From positions 16,694 to 80,693 of the forward strand of contig JAABRD010000022.1 in NCBI GenBank assembly GCA_011391085.1: DNA of 64,000 bases, written 5' to 3'. This document shows, piece after piece, positions 23,901 to 31,261 of this stretch. This stretch comes from Thiotrichaceae bacterium (GTDB lineage: Bacteria; Pseudomonadota; Gammaproteobacteria; Beggiatoales; Beggiatoaceae). Below the pieces are notes generated by a model. That model worked only from the letters and a program-made list of their open reading frames with translations. It ran no database searches and was not told where the DNA came from. Position 1 is the stretch's first letter, and every line of letters starts with the position of its first letter. The translations under genes and the position numbers were made by a program.

Positions 23901-24798
23901 GTAACACGGTAGTAAAGTGTTTGCCAATGAGTTCTTCGGGCGTGTAACCAAAGAGGGTGCAATAGGCAGGATTGACTCGCACAAACCGTCCTTGTTCATC
24001 AGTGATACATAAACCAATTTGGGTGACTTCAAAGATGGCAGAAAGAAGGGCTTCGTTTTCTTGCAAGGCTTGTTCAGTTTGTTTGCGTCGGGTAATATCC
24101 ACATACGTCCCCACCATTCGATATGGTTGGTCCTCGGCATCCCACAAGGCCGCGGCACGGGATAAAATCCAATGGTAGTGACCCTCTTTATGAGAGACTC
24201 GATAGATGCTTTCATAATGAGAGATGCGCCTATCCAAATAGGCTTCAATGGTGGCCCAAAATTCGGTGAAGTCCTCCGGGTGGACAAAGCGACACCATTC
24301 ATCAAGATGGTTGGCGACTTCATGGTCTTGATAACCAAGAATATTTTTCCAACGGGGGGAGAGATAAATTTCATTGGTGGTGAGATTCCAATCCCAGAGT
24401 CCATGATTGGAGCCTTGCACGGCCAATTCAAAACGTTCTTCCGTGTCACGAAGGACCTTTTCGGCATGTTTTTGGGCGGTGATGTCCGTGGCCACGGCGT
24501 AATATTGACGGCGTTGTGGTACGGCACTGATTTCCCAATTTAGCCAGTGATAGAAGCCAGCACAGTCTCGCCACCGATTCGCAAAGGTGACGTTGGCCTG
24601 ACCTTGTTTCAATTGTGTTAGATGTGTTTGAGTATTTGCAATGTCATCGTGATGAACCCAAGTGAGAAAGGGACTCTGTTCAAGGTCTTCACAAACAACA
24701 TTGAATTTGTCTTCCCACGCAGGGTTGATTTGTTCGATAATACCTTCTTCACTCAATATACATAGGAGTGCGGAGGAGAAGAAGAAGAAATCGTTCAT
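20977..24798 (-). CDS. Nine-PAS-domain diguanylate cyclase (GGDEF)
   Basis: A 1273-residue signalling protein. The start ATG 24798 (MNDFFFFSSALLCIL) is preferred over the longer frame from 24975, which reads through repeat DNA. I count nine consecutive PAS/PAC units, most closed by a DIT-x-(R/K)KQAE-type linker (for example TDITAQKHAE, VDITRRKQTE, RDITERKQAE). The last 170 residues are a GGDEF domain: YDSLTQLPNRLLFHD, LFIDLDGFKPVNDTYGHAIG and LARLGGDEFTIIL. The active-site GGDEF is intact, and the product-inhibition site RDTD lies five residues before it. There is no EAL domain and no membrane helix, so it is a cytoplasmic c-di-GMP synthase regulated by multiple inputs, perhaps redox or oxygen. 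Confidence 0.93.
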   Translation of the reverse strand: MNDFFFFSSALLCILSEEGIIEQINPAWEDKFNVVCEDLEQSPFLTWVHHDDIANTQTHLTQLKQGQANVTFANRWRDCAGFYHWLNWEISAVPQRRQYYAVATDITAQKHAEKVLRDTEERFELAVQGSNHGLWDWNLTTNEIYLSPRWKNILGYQDHEVANHLDEWCRFVHPEDFTEFWATIEAYLDRRISHYESIYRVSHKEGHYHWILSRAAALWDAEDQPYRMVGTYVDITRRKQTEQALQENEALLSAIFEVTQIGLCITDEQGRFVRVNPAYCTLFGYTPEELIGKHFTTVLPTSHYESAIHLHNAFLHEDPQVQANGEWQLEDRLGRPLIINFTMGLLIQNTTGQRFRVTTITDITKQKREAAERDRLFNLSVDMQSVIGFDLQFKEINAAWERTLGWTKAELITNSPMKWVHSEDYQDSLETVRRLSQGYAVFNFENRYLCKNGTYKWLSWNVHPLVEQETMYIVTRDITERKQAEEEIKRQQEFIRLVVDSVPNLIFIKDSFGNFIFVNQAVTDLLGTTMAELVSSERVELSHPLEKPDELYSQAELQVIKHKQEISVEERCQDVQGELHCFHIVKKPFIQPNGEVLVLSVGTDITERKRQEAVIKRSEARYRAIVQDQSDLVCRYLADGTLTFVNQAYCNYFGKSEAELVGHSFVIYLPDADRHLFYENLAKITSTNPMVITEHSTTMPDGSISWQQWFDRGLFDEHGQVIEYQGVGRDITARKQAEEALRHSQERLRFVTSAAPLILFAIDTQGNFTFSRGKALSLLGYRDDEAVGQSAFDIFAHVPKQVEYIRRALTGEHVTSLTTLPGVVLETKYTPVYDEQSQLTGIIGISVDITERHRLESKLKETVAELETILNNSVIGIAYVRKGMFARVNPKLESLLGFKHGDLDGHPFSLISPSYSDYLVMGQQAYPLLEQGKEYDNRHLIRTRSGEPFWARLVGKAVDPKDLDKGFIWMLEDITVQKQAEQHLRLTAAIFDCTADGILVTDLQNKIQRVNPAFSKITGYQPMEVYGKKTNFLSSGRHDKQFYQQMWKSILETGHWQGEVWNRKKSGEIYVAWLSISAITNDENQPIQYMAVLTDISRLQENIENARYLANYDSLTQLPNRLLFHDCLQQAQVWASRYNSLFAVLFIDLDGFKPVNDTYGHAIGDQLLQGVAERLKNAIRDTDTVARLGGDEFTIILRNIRKIQDAGKIAGDLIQRLQQPFHFSGNEILISASIGITVYPYDSKEIDILLKYADSAMYQAKYAGKGRYCFYSG

Positions 24799-24884
24799 GG
24801 GGGGTAATGAATAATGAATAATGAATAGTGAATAATGCAGGTGAGATTTTGAATAAATCTGCATATTGCGTTCCAATCTTTGAT

Positions 24885-25059
24885 GGTGATGCAATGTGGG
24901 TTCTCTGTCTGAACTCTGATTAGAATGATTTTCAGATGGACTATGATTAGTCAAGCCTCCTTTCATAGCCCTCATTTAATCATTTCAATTAATCATTTCA
25001 ATCAGAGTTCAAGACCGACGAGAAACCGCACGATATTTCACCCAGATTGCATCACTACC
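24885..25059. mobile_element. MITE-like element, copy 1 (about 175 bases)
   Basis: Bounded by GGTGATGCAATGTGGGTTC on the left and CACCCAGATTGCATCACTACC on the right. Inside is a second inverted pair, GAACTCTGATT / AATCAGAGTTC. It is about 85 percent alike, by eye, to 28924-29089. It overlaps the upstream, discarded part of the PAS protein frame. Confidence 0.7.
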
Positions 25060-25165
25060 CAATTTTGAAATTGGTTTCAGGGGTCTAAACTCGTTTCAGG
25101 ACTCCAAAGTGTCGTTTTGTCAAAAGCTACGCTACGCTTTGCACTCCTGGGTAAAATCAATATTA

Positions 25166-26872
25166 TTATATTTCTTCAGTCACTCTTAACACTTCTTCAA
25201 CACTGGTAATGCCTTGATAAGCCTTAATAAATCCATCTTCCCGAAGAGTTCGAAACCCTTGTTGAGTCGCTATTTTACGCAACTCGGTGGCGGTGGCGTG
25301 TCTTAATACCAAGGGTTGCATTTCTGGTGTCATATAGATCAATTCATAAATACCAATGCGTCCTTGATAACCGGTGTTTTGACAATCTGGACAACCAACA
25401 GGTTGTAACCATTGGGGGGACTGACCGGTTAATTCGGTAGGCAAGACTCGATTCACTTGCATTTGAATGTCGGATAAGACCGTAGTCGGTTTCGCACACG
25501 TTTTACAGAGACGCCGAACTAACCGTTGGGCTTGCACGGCCCTGACCGTAGTGGCCGTTAAAAAAGGTTCTACCCCCATATCAGTCAATCGCGTGAAGGC
25601 ACTGACAGCATCATTGGTATGCAAGGTAGAAAGTACCAAGTGACCCGTTAAGGCTGCTTGGATGGCAATTTCTGACGTTTCCCGATCCCGTATTTCTCCT
25701 ATCATGATAATATCTGGGTCTTGTCGTAAAATCGCCCGCAATGCTTTTGCGAAAGTGTAACCAATGTCACTATGCGCTTGGACTTGAGTCACGCCTTTTA
25801 GTTGATATTCAACGGGGTCTTCCACCGTAATAATTTTTTGAGTACGATTATTGACGGCATCCAAAGTGGCATAAAGAGTCGTGGACTTGCCTGAACCAGT
25901 CGGACCTGTGACCAGAATAATACCATGTGGTTGGGCAATCCATTGCGTAAAGAGACGATAATGATCTGGGGCAAACCCGAGTTGTTCTAAACGGCTAGTT
26001 TGCCGTTCTTTCGGTAATAAACGCATGACGATGGACTCGCCATGCACTCCAGGTAAACAGGATACCCGAATATCTAAATCTTGACCACTGACACGAGTGT
26101 TGAGACGTCCATCTTGAGGGAGGCGCCGTTCGGCAATGTCTAGGCCGGCAATCAGTTTAATTCGAGAAGCAATTGGATTAAAACGTTCTTTGGGAAGATT
26201 GAGATGTTCATATAAAATCCCGTCAATCCGATAGCGTACAAAGAAAGTACGTTCCTCCGGTTCCACATGCACGTCCGAAGCCCGTTGATCGACGGCTTGT
26301 GAAAGCATATTATTGACAAATTCTACTACCGGGGCGCCTTCGGCCAGTTCGCGGAGGAGATTAACATCTTCGGTATCGCCAAAAAATCCGCGGGACGTAT
26401 TGGCTTTGGCCACTAAGTCTAATAACCGTTCTAAATCTTGGTGACGAGTGAGATACCAGACTACTTGTTGTTCTGGAAAAATATTTAAAAAGACTTCATG
26501 GGCTAGGTCTGACAAAGGATTCTGGGCAATGCAATGCACGGTTTTATCCGGTGCTTCCCAAGCCAATAGCTGTTGATCCAACCACCAGTCTTTTTCGATG
26601 CCCGTTTTTTCGATAGTTTCTAAAAAGCGAGTGGCTTCCAGCGGCAGATTTTTGCCGTCCAAAATCGGTAACTGAAGTTGTTCAGATAAAATGGTCAACA
26701 AGTTGTCTTCAGACAAGGCACCCATGCGAATCAGGATGCTACCCAATTCGCCCCCGAAGCGAGATTGAAATTCGAGGGCACGTTGAATATCTTGTTCATT
26801 GACAAAATCTGCATGAATAAGCATTTCGCCTAACCGAGGTTGATAAGTGGGGGTAGAAATTTCTGTGGACAT
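25166..26872 (-). CDS. GspE/PilB-type secretion ATPase
   Basis: A 568-residue hexameric ATPase of the type II secretion / type IV pilus family. Residues about 12-150 form the N-terminal MshEN/GspE-N domain (LGEMLIHADFVNEQDIQRAL). The Walker A GPTGSGKSTTLYA is near residue 320, the Asp box TVEDPVEY follows, the Walker B is DIIMIGEIRDRET, and the His box is TGHLVLSTLHTND. A four-cysteine zinc site (CKTC near 454 and CPDC near 490) is typical. Overall it is closest to GspE, as recalled. No other secretion gene is adjacent, so whether it powers protein secretion or pilus assembly cannot be told from context. Confidence 0.9.
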   Translation of the reverse strand: MSTEISTPTYQPRLGEMLIHADFVNEQDIQRALEFQSRFGGELGSILIRMGALSEDNLLTILSEQLQLPILDGKNLPLEATRFLETIEKTGIEKDWWLDQQLLAWEAPDKTVHCIAQNPLSDLAHEVFLNIFPEQQVVWYLTRHQDLERLLDLVAKANTSRGFFGDTEDVNLLRELAEGAPVVEFVNNMLSQAVDQRASDVHVEPEERTFFVRYRIDGILYEHLNLPKERFNPIASRIKLIAGLDIAERRLPQDGRLNTRVSGQDLDIRVSCLPGVHGESIVMRLLPKERQTSRLEQLGFAPDHYRLFTQWIAQPHGIILVTGPTGSGKSTTLYATLDAVNNRTQKIITVEDPVEYQLKGVTQVQAHSDIGYTFAKALRAILRQDPDIIMIGEIRDRETSEIAIQAALTGHLVLSTLHTNDAVSAFTRLTDMGVEPFLTATTVRAVQAQRLVRRLCKTCAKPTTVLSDIQMQVNRVLPTELTGQSPQWLQPVGCPDCQNTGYQGRIGIYELIYMTPEMQPLVLRHATATELRKIATQQGFRTLREDGFIKAYQGITSVEEVLRVTEEI

Positions 26873-27146
26873 TTTGGATAGTGGATAGTGGATAGTGGAT
26901 AGTGGATAGTGAACTATGCCGGACTAGAGGCTTACGCCTCCATGCCATTAAGTTAAGGTAGGGTGGATTAAGCGTCAGCGTATCCACCAGTTTCGGGGAT
27001 GGTGGATACGCTGACGCTTAATCCACCCTACATGGTTAGGATATTTCTTAACTTAATGGCATTGAGGCTTTAGCCGGTGGCAGGGACACGTCACCCGGCT
27101 AAAGCCTCCAGTCCACCGTGAATTTTATGGTTGGACTAGAGGCTTA
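26873..27146. repeat. Nested palindromes between gspE-like gene and toxin gene
   Basis: Starts with a (GGATAGTGGATAGT)n tract. An outer inverted pair ATGCCATTAAGTTAAGG (26942-26958) and CTTAACTTAATGGCAT (27048-27063) encloses GTAGGGTGGATTAAGCG TCAGCG and its complement. A GGCTTTAGCCGG / CCGGCTAAAGCC pair follows. The same nested layout occurs at 60725-60847. Confidence 0.85.
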
Positions 27147-27602
27147 TTACCTATTCTCTTCCATCCAGTTTTCCAAAGCCAACTGTTCTATTTGATTTAA
27201 ACGTTTAAAATCATTGTCTGCGGAAACCAGAATCAAACGTTTAGATTTAGCGATAGCCGCAATCCATAAATTATTTTCACTAAAACCCAGTTGGGGCAGA
27301 GTCGTTTTATATCGTTTCGCTTTTTCTTTGGGGCCAAAATGCGTTAAAATGGCCACCTTTAGCTGCCCATAAATTTCGGCAACCTGGTTGTCGATGGAAT
27401 ATACCTCCAAACTGTTTAGAAATGTTTTGACCCGGTTCAGATTTTCCACTTGATACTTGGAACGATAAGCCATAAACATTAATTCGCCACGTACAATCAC
27501 ACAGGTGGCCACTGGAGTTTCCCCTAACTCGACCAATTTTTTGATAATGGCAGGATGTTTTTCCAATAGATAACTACAATGGTTAGTATCCAGTAAGTAC
27601 AT
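27147..27602 (-). CDS. VapC-type PIN toxin
   Basis: A 151-residue PIN-domain ribonuclease starting MYLLDTNHCSYLLE at ATG 27602, with the catalytic acids in LLDTN, at GELMF, and in SENNLWIAAIAK plus LVSADNDF. Longer upstream frame is antitoxin-coding DNA in another frame and was discarded. Its ATG overlaps the antitoxin stop by one base (TAATG). VapC toxins commonly cut initiator tRNA or rRNA; the target here is unknown. Confidence 0.9.
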   Translation of the reverse strand: MYLLDTNHCSYLLEKHPAIIKKLVELGETPVATCVIVRGELMFMAYRSKYQVENLNRVKTFLNSLEVYSIDNQVAEIYGQLKVAILTHFGPKEKAKRYKTTLPQLGFSENNLWIAAIAKSKRLILVSADNDFKRLNQIEQLALENWMEENR

Positions 27603-27835
27603 TAGAGTAAAGTTTTTCCGCGCAGTTGATAGACTTGTTGTAAGCACTCTGATAGGTCTTCGCCTACCCAACTGCCGGCAAATTTCAATAAAGAATGGGC
27701 CGTCGCTTTGGAAGAGAGGGTTACAGAATTTGTTCTGACTGTTGGACTCGTTTCCCCAGACCGGGTTGGTTTCAGGTGGCGAGGTTGGTATAAAGTTTTG
27801 AGAGAATTTGCAGATTCTGGTTGTTTCAACTTCAT
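27602..27835 (-). CDS. Antitoxin paired with VapC
   Basis: A 77-residue protein starting MKLKQPESANSL. The C-terminal part, LLKFAGSWVGEDLSECLQQV, is the toxin-binding segment common to antitoxins of PIN toxins. The middle is low-complexity and rich in Ser and Thr. The immediately following toxin gene supports the call. Start at ATG 27835 is chosen because the longer frame (from 27901) has no better start signal. Confidence 0.75.
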   Translation of the reverse strand: MKLKQPESANSLKTLYQPRHLKPTRSGETSPTVRTNSVTLSSKATAHSLLKFAGSWVGEDLSECLQQVYQLRGKTLL

Positions 27836-27921
27836 TCTGATGACCCTCTTAAATTTTGTTGAAGATGAATGATGAATGATTGCCAAAAAAATAGCAAGCA
27901 TAGTACAGTATTTCTAAGAAA

Positions 27922-28929
27922 ATGAATTTGAACAGCGTCGGAATAATTTTATTAAATTGGCAAAATTGGCCAGACACCGTGGCTTGTTTAGAGTCATTAC
28001 GGTCACTGGTTTATCCAGGTCCAATTGGTTTAATCGTTTGCGATAATGCTTCCCAAGATGACTCGGAAGCGCAAATTTTACAATGGGCCCGACAGCATTA
28101 TACCTCCTCTGAAATTGGACTGTTTGAAGTCAAACCAGGTTTACCCTTTCCAGAAGTCCAAAGCGCAGCTTTGTCGCCTCCTTTCGTATTCATTCAAACT
28201 GGTGCCAATTTAGGCTTTGCCGGCGGTAACAACGTCGGCATTCGTTATGCCCTAGCCTGTCAACAATTTGACTACCTATGGCTATTGAACAATGATACCA
28301 TAACAGATCCTTGCGCACTACTCAATTTATGCAATTGTGCGGCCCAGTTTCCCGATATGGCTTTATTCGGAAGCACGTTAATTGAATATTATCAAAGAGA
28401 TACTGTGCAATGCGCCGGCGGGTGTCGATATTTCCCCAAGTTGACAATTTTTCGTCAAGTCTATCAAGGCTTGACCGTGGCGGAAGTGATGCAACAAAAT
28501 GAGAAGGACATCACTTTGGACTATGTGTCAGGTGCCGCCATGTTTTTGCGAACCGTTGCGGTACAGAAGGTCGGTTTGTTGAATGAAGAATATTTTTTGT
28601 TTTATGAGGAATTAGATTATACGCAACGCTTAAAGCGACATGGTTATCAAATTGGCTGGTGCAAGGATAGTTTAGTTTATCATAAAGGCAGTGCCACCGT
28701 GGGAAGTAAAAGGGAAGGGAATCGCGACAAATTGACACGGGCAAATTATTATGAGAACTTGAGTACGTTGAAATACACAGCCAATTTTTACCCTGGATTA
28801 TTGCCCTGGGTGATGGTGATACGATTTGTATTAAAAGCATTAGCGGTGATGAGTCGTGGGGAGTTTTATTTGGTGAGGCCGTTGGTGAGGGCATATCGAG
28901 ATTTTATCAGAACCAGGAAAAATGAGTAG
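27922..28929 (+). CDS. Glycosyltransferase family 2
   Basis: A 335-residue GT-A-fold enzyme that moves a sugar from a nucleotide sugar, probably to a cell-surface polysaccharide. Visible are VGIILLNWQNWPDTVACLES at the start, the nucleotide-binding VCDNASQDDS, GANLGFAGGNNVGIRYAL, the metal-binding LLNNDT, and FLFYEELDYTQRLKRHGYQI with the acidic acceptor site. This pattern is typical of rhamnosyl- or related transferases (WbbL-like). It begins 86 bases from the divergent antitoxin gene and is followed by a MITE-like repeat. Confidence 0.92.
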   Translation: MNLNSVGIILLNWQNWPDTVACLESLRSLVYPGPIGLIVCDNASQDDSEAQILQWARQHYTSSEIGLFEVKPGLPFPEVQSAALSPPFVFIQTGANLGFAGGNNVGIRYALACQQFDYLWLLNNDTITDPCALLNLCNCAAQFPDMALFGSTLIEYYQRDTVQCAGGCRYFPKLTIFRQVYQGLTVAEVMQQNEKDITLDYVSGAAMFLRTVAVQKVGLLNEEYFLFYEELDYTQRLKRHGYQIGWCKDSLVYHKGSATVGSKREGNRDKLTRANYYENLSTLKYTANFYPGLLPWVMVIRFVLKALAVMSRGEFYLVRPLVRAYRDFIRTRKNE

Positions 28930-29089
28930 TGAGGCAATGTGGGTTCACTGTCTGAACTTTGATTAGAATGATTTTCAGATGGACTATGATTAGTCATAGC
29001 CTCCTTTCAGAGTCCTCATTTAATCATCTTAATCAAAGTTCCAGACCGACAAGAAACTGCGCGATATTTCACCCAGATGGCATCACTAC
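28924..29089. mobile_element. MITE-like element, copy 2 (about 165 bases)
   Basis: Begins AGTAGTGAGGCAATGTGGGT, overlapping the glycosyltransferase stop codon, and ends ACCCAGATGGCATCACTACT. The inside matches 24885-25059, including AGAATGATTTTCAGATGGAC and ACCGACAAGAAACTGC-like segments, with an inner inverted pair GAACTTTGATTA / TTAATCAAAGTTC. Confidence 0.7.
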
Positions 29090-29146
29090 TGAAAAATGAA
29101 CAACAAACACCGGACTAGAGGCTTTAGCCGGTAAAGGAGATTATTA

Positions 29147-29377
29147 ATGAATACATGTACTGCGGAACTCTTTCTGAGAGGCAGTCAACAAGCTGTCATT
29201 TTACCCAACGAATTTCGTTTTGACAGTGATAGAGTCTATATTCGCAGAGAAGGAAGGGAGGTAGTTTTATCCCTTACTTCTACATGGGATGATTTTTTCA
29301 ATGCGAAAAGCGCGTTTGGTGACGATTTTTTAGGTCATCGTGAGGATGGGCCAGCACAAGAACGGGAGTTAATTTGA
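29147..29377 (+). CDS. vapB: VapB-type antitoxin
   Basis: A 76-residue antitoxin with the AbrB-like swapped-hairpin DNA-binding start AELFLRGSQQAVILPNEFRF and VYIRREGREVVLS, followed by a toxin-binding tail. AAAGGAG lies 9-15 bases upstream of ATG 29147. It is translationally coupled to vapC (TGATG junction). Confidence 0.93.
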   Translation: MNTCTAELFLRGSQQAVILPNEFRFDSDRVYIRREGREVVLSLTSTWDDFFNAKSAFGDDFLGHREDGPAQERELI

Positions 29378-29772
29378 TGTACATGCTTGATACCAATATG
29401 TGTATTTACATCTTAAAAGTTCGACCTCTATCGCTTAAAAAGAAATTTGAAAGTGTTAGCGAAATCAGTATATCGTCAGTGGTTTATGCTGAATTGTGTT
29501 TCGGGGTGGAAGCCAGCCCTGTTCACTTACAAGAACCACGTTGGCAACAACTTCAGCAGTTTTTAGCCAATCTTCGAGTTGAACCTTGGGACAAAAAGGC
29601 TGCTAAACACTATGGAAACATTCGTGCCTATCTTAAACAAGCGGGCACTCCCATTGGTAATATGGATATGCTGATTGCAGCCCATGCGCGTGGCCTTGAG
29701 GCTATCTTGGTGACCAATAATGTTAGGGAATTTCAACGAGTACCCGACTTGAGAATAGAAAACTGGTTGTGA
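29377..29772 (+). CDS. vapC: VapC-type PIN toxin
   Basis: A 131-residue PIN ribonuclease: MYMLDTNMCIYILK with the first Asp, SSVVYAELCFGVEAS with the Glu, and GNMDMLIAAHARG plus LVTNNVREF for the last acids. All four acidic positions appear present. The gene starts at the ATG at 29377, overlapping the vapB stop. A hairpin follows 12 bases after the stop. Confidence 0.95.
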   Translation: MYMLDTNMCIYILKVRPLSLKKKFESVSEISISSVVYAELCFGVEASPVHLQEPRWQQLQQFLANLRVEPWDKKAAKHYGNIRAYLKQAGTPIGNMDMLIAAHARGLEAILVTNNVREFQRVPDLRIENWL

Positions 29773-29784
29773 ATTTGGCTACGC

Positions 29785-29880
29785 AAGAAACTAAGTTTCT
29801 TAAAGAAACTTAGTTTCTCTCACCAAACCAACAGTCCAAAGCGTAGCTTCGTCTATTTCAAAGCTACGCTTTGGACTCCT
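29785..29880. repeat. Two hairpins after vapC
   Basis: AAGAAACTAAGTTTCTT (29785-29801) with AGAAACTTAGTTTCT is likely a terminator of the vapBC pair. The second, AGTCCAAAGCGTAGCTT (from 29832) with AGCTACGCTTTGGACTCC, is a dispersed palindrome. Confidence 0.75.
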
Positions 29881-29914
29881 ACTTTTATTATGGACCGCTG
29901 ATATTTATATTTCC

Positions 29915-30991
29915 ATGAACACCATCATTTTACACGACTACTTTGAATCCCTAGAAGGAGGAGGTCGCCTCTGTAGCGAATTAGCCAAGGGATTACCAGC
30001 GGATATAGGTTACGGTTTTGCAAAAAAAGCCACTCATCCCTTTTTAACTTCGCTTCCACCCTCTTCTTGTACACGAGATTTACAAGCATTCAGTCGTTTG
30101 CCACTGTGGCGACAATTCAAATTGTCACGGGCTTTTACGCATCGTACCACCTTTTTGAAAAATTATGCAACGGTCATTTACAGTGGTTTCTACACTCCTC
30201 TGGCCGTGCGTCATCATCGGCACGGACGTAATATTTTATACTGTCACACTCCTCCCCGATTTATTTATGATCAACGTGTTTTTTATTTGAATCAATTACC
30301 CATTGGCTTACGTCCTGCCTTACAAGCCTTTATTCATTACTTGCAACCGCGTTATGAACAGGCGGTGGCCCAAATGGATGTGATTATCGCCAATTCCGAA
30401 AATGTCCGCCACCGTATTCGTCATTATTTGAATCAAGAGGCCACGGTTATTCATCCACCTTGTGATACCTCTCGTTTTATTTGGCAAGGACTGGGCGATT
30501 ATTATCTCTCCGCCGCCCGCTTAGATCCGCTGAAACAGGTTAATCTCATTGTGCAAGCCTTCTTAAAGATGCCCAAGAAACGTTTGATAGTGACCTCTGG
30601 AGGACCTGAATTGCCCAAATTACAAAAATTGGCGAATCATGCCCCCAATATTCATTTTACCGGCTGGGTCGGGGAAACTCAACTCACGGAACTGATTGGC
30701 AATGCCATTGCGACTCTCTATTTACCGATAGAAGAAGACTTTGGCATGTCTCCAGTGGAATCGATGGCGGCTGGAAAACCGGTCATTGGTATTGCCCAAG
30801 GTGGCATTTTAGAAACAGTGATTCAAAATGAAACAGGAATCTTGATCGAACCACCGTTGGATGTGGAAGCCATTTGTCACGCGGTAGAAATATTGACCCC
30901 TCAACAGGTCATAAAGATGCGCGAGGCTTGTGAAAAACGGGCGGAACAATTTCGGACGGAAGTGTTTTTGGAGAAGATGCGAAATGTGTAG
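29915..30991 (+). CDS. Glycosyltransferase family 4 (GT-B fold)
   Basis: A 358-residue GT-B enzyme. The N-terminal domain begins IILHDYFESLEGGGRL, a donor-site Gly-rich loop, and includes ILYCHTPPRFIYD. The C-terminal domain has YYLSAARLDPLKQVNLIVQA, VTSGGPELPKLQKLA, and the EX7E signature EEDFGMSPVESMAAGKPVIG. It most likely builds surface polysaccharide with the GT2 enzyme 1 kb upstream, though a vapBC pair and repeats lie between them. Confidence 0.93.
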   Translation: MNTIILHDYFESLEGGGRLCSELAKGLPADIGYGFAKKATHPFLTSLPPSSCTRDLQAFSRLPLWRQFKLSRAFTHRTTFLKNYATVIYSGFYTPLAVRHHRHGRNILYCHTPPRFIYDQRVFYLNQLPIGLRPALQAFIHYLQPRYEQAVAQMDVIIANSENVRHRIRHYLNQEATVIHPPCDTSRFIWQGLGDYYLSAARLDPLKQVNLIVQAFLKMPKKRLIVTSGGPELPKLQKLANHAPNIHFTGWVGETQLTELIGNAIATLYLPIEEDFGMSPVESMAAGKPVIGIAQGGILETVIQNETGILIEPPLDVEAICHAVEILTPQQVIKMREACEKRAEQFRTEVFLEKMRNV

Positions 30992-31040
30992 GACTTACGT
31001 ACTCACCCCACCCCAGCACACGGGAGGGAGTTTGTAGTTT

Positions 31041-31121
31041 GTAGGGTGGATTAAGCGAAGCGTATCCACCAGAAGGCCCCTCTACATTTCTGGTGGATAC
31101 GCTTCGCTTAATCCACCCTAC
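31041..31121. repeat. Perfect 30-base inverted repeat of the GTAGGGTGGATTAAGCG family
   Basis: GTAGGGTGGATTAAGCGAAG CGTATCCACC (31041-31070) is perfectly complementary to 31092-31121. Between glycosyltransferase and NtrC-type regulator genes it may serve as terminator. Variants with AAGCGTCAGCG or AAGCGTTAGCG occur at 26958 and 60742. Confidence 0.85.
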
Positions 31122-31261
31122 ATGCGCAAAATAGGAAAACTTGCAATGCGAATTAATTTATTATATAAAATAAAAAGTTACACGATATGGTACATATATT
31201 GCCACGTTAATGGACAAATAACGATAACTTAATTTACATGGATTTATCCAAGGATTCTGGT

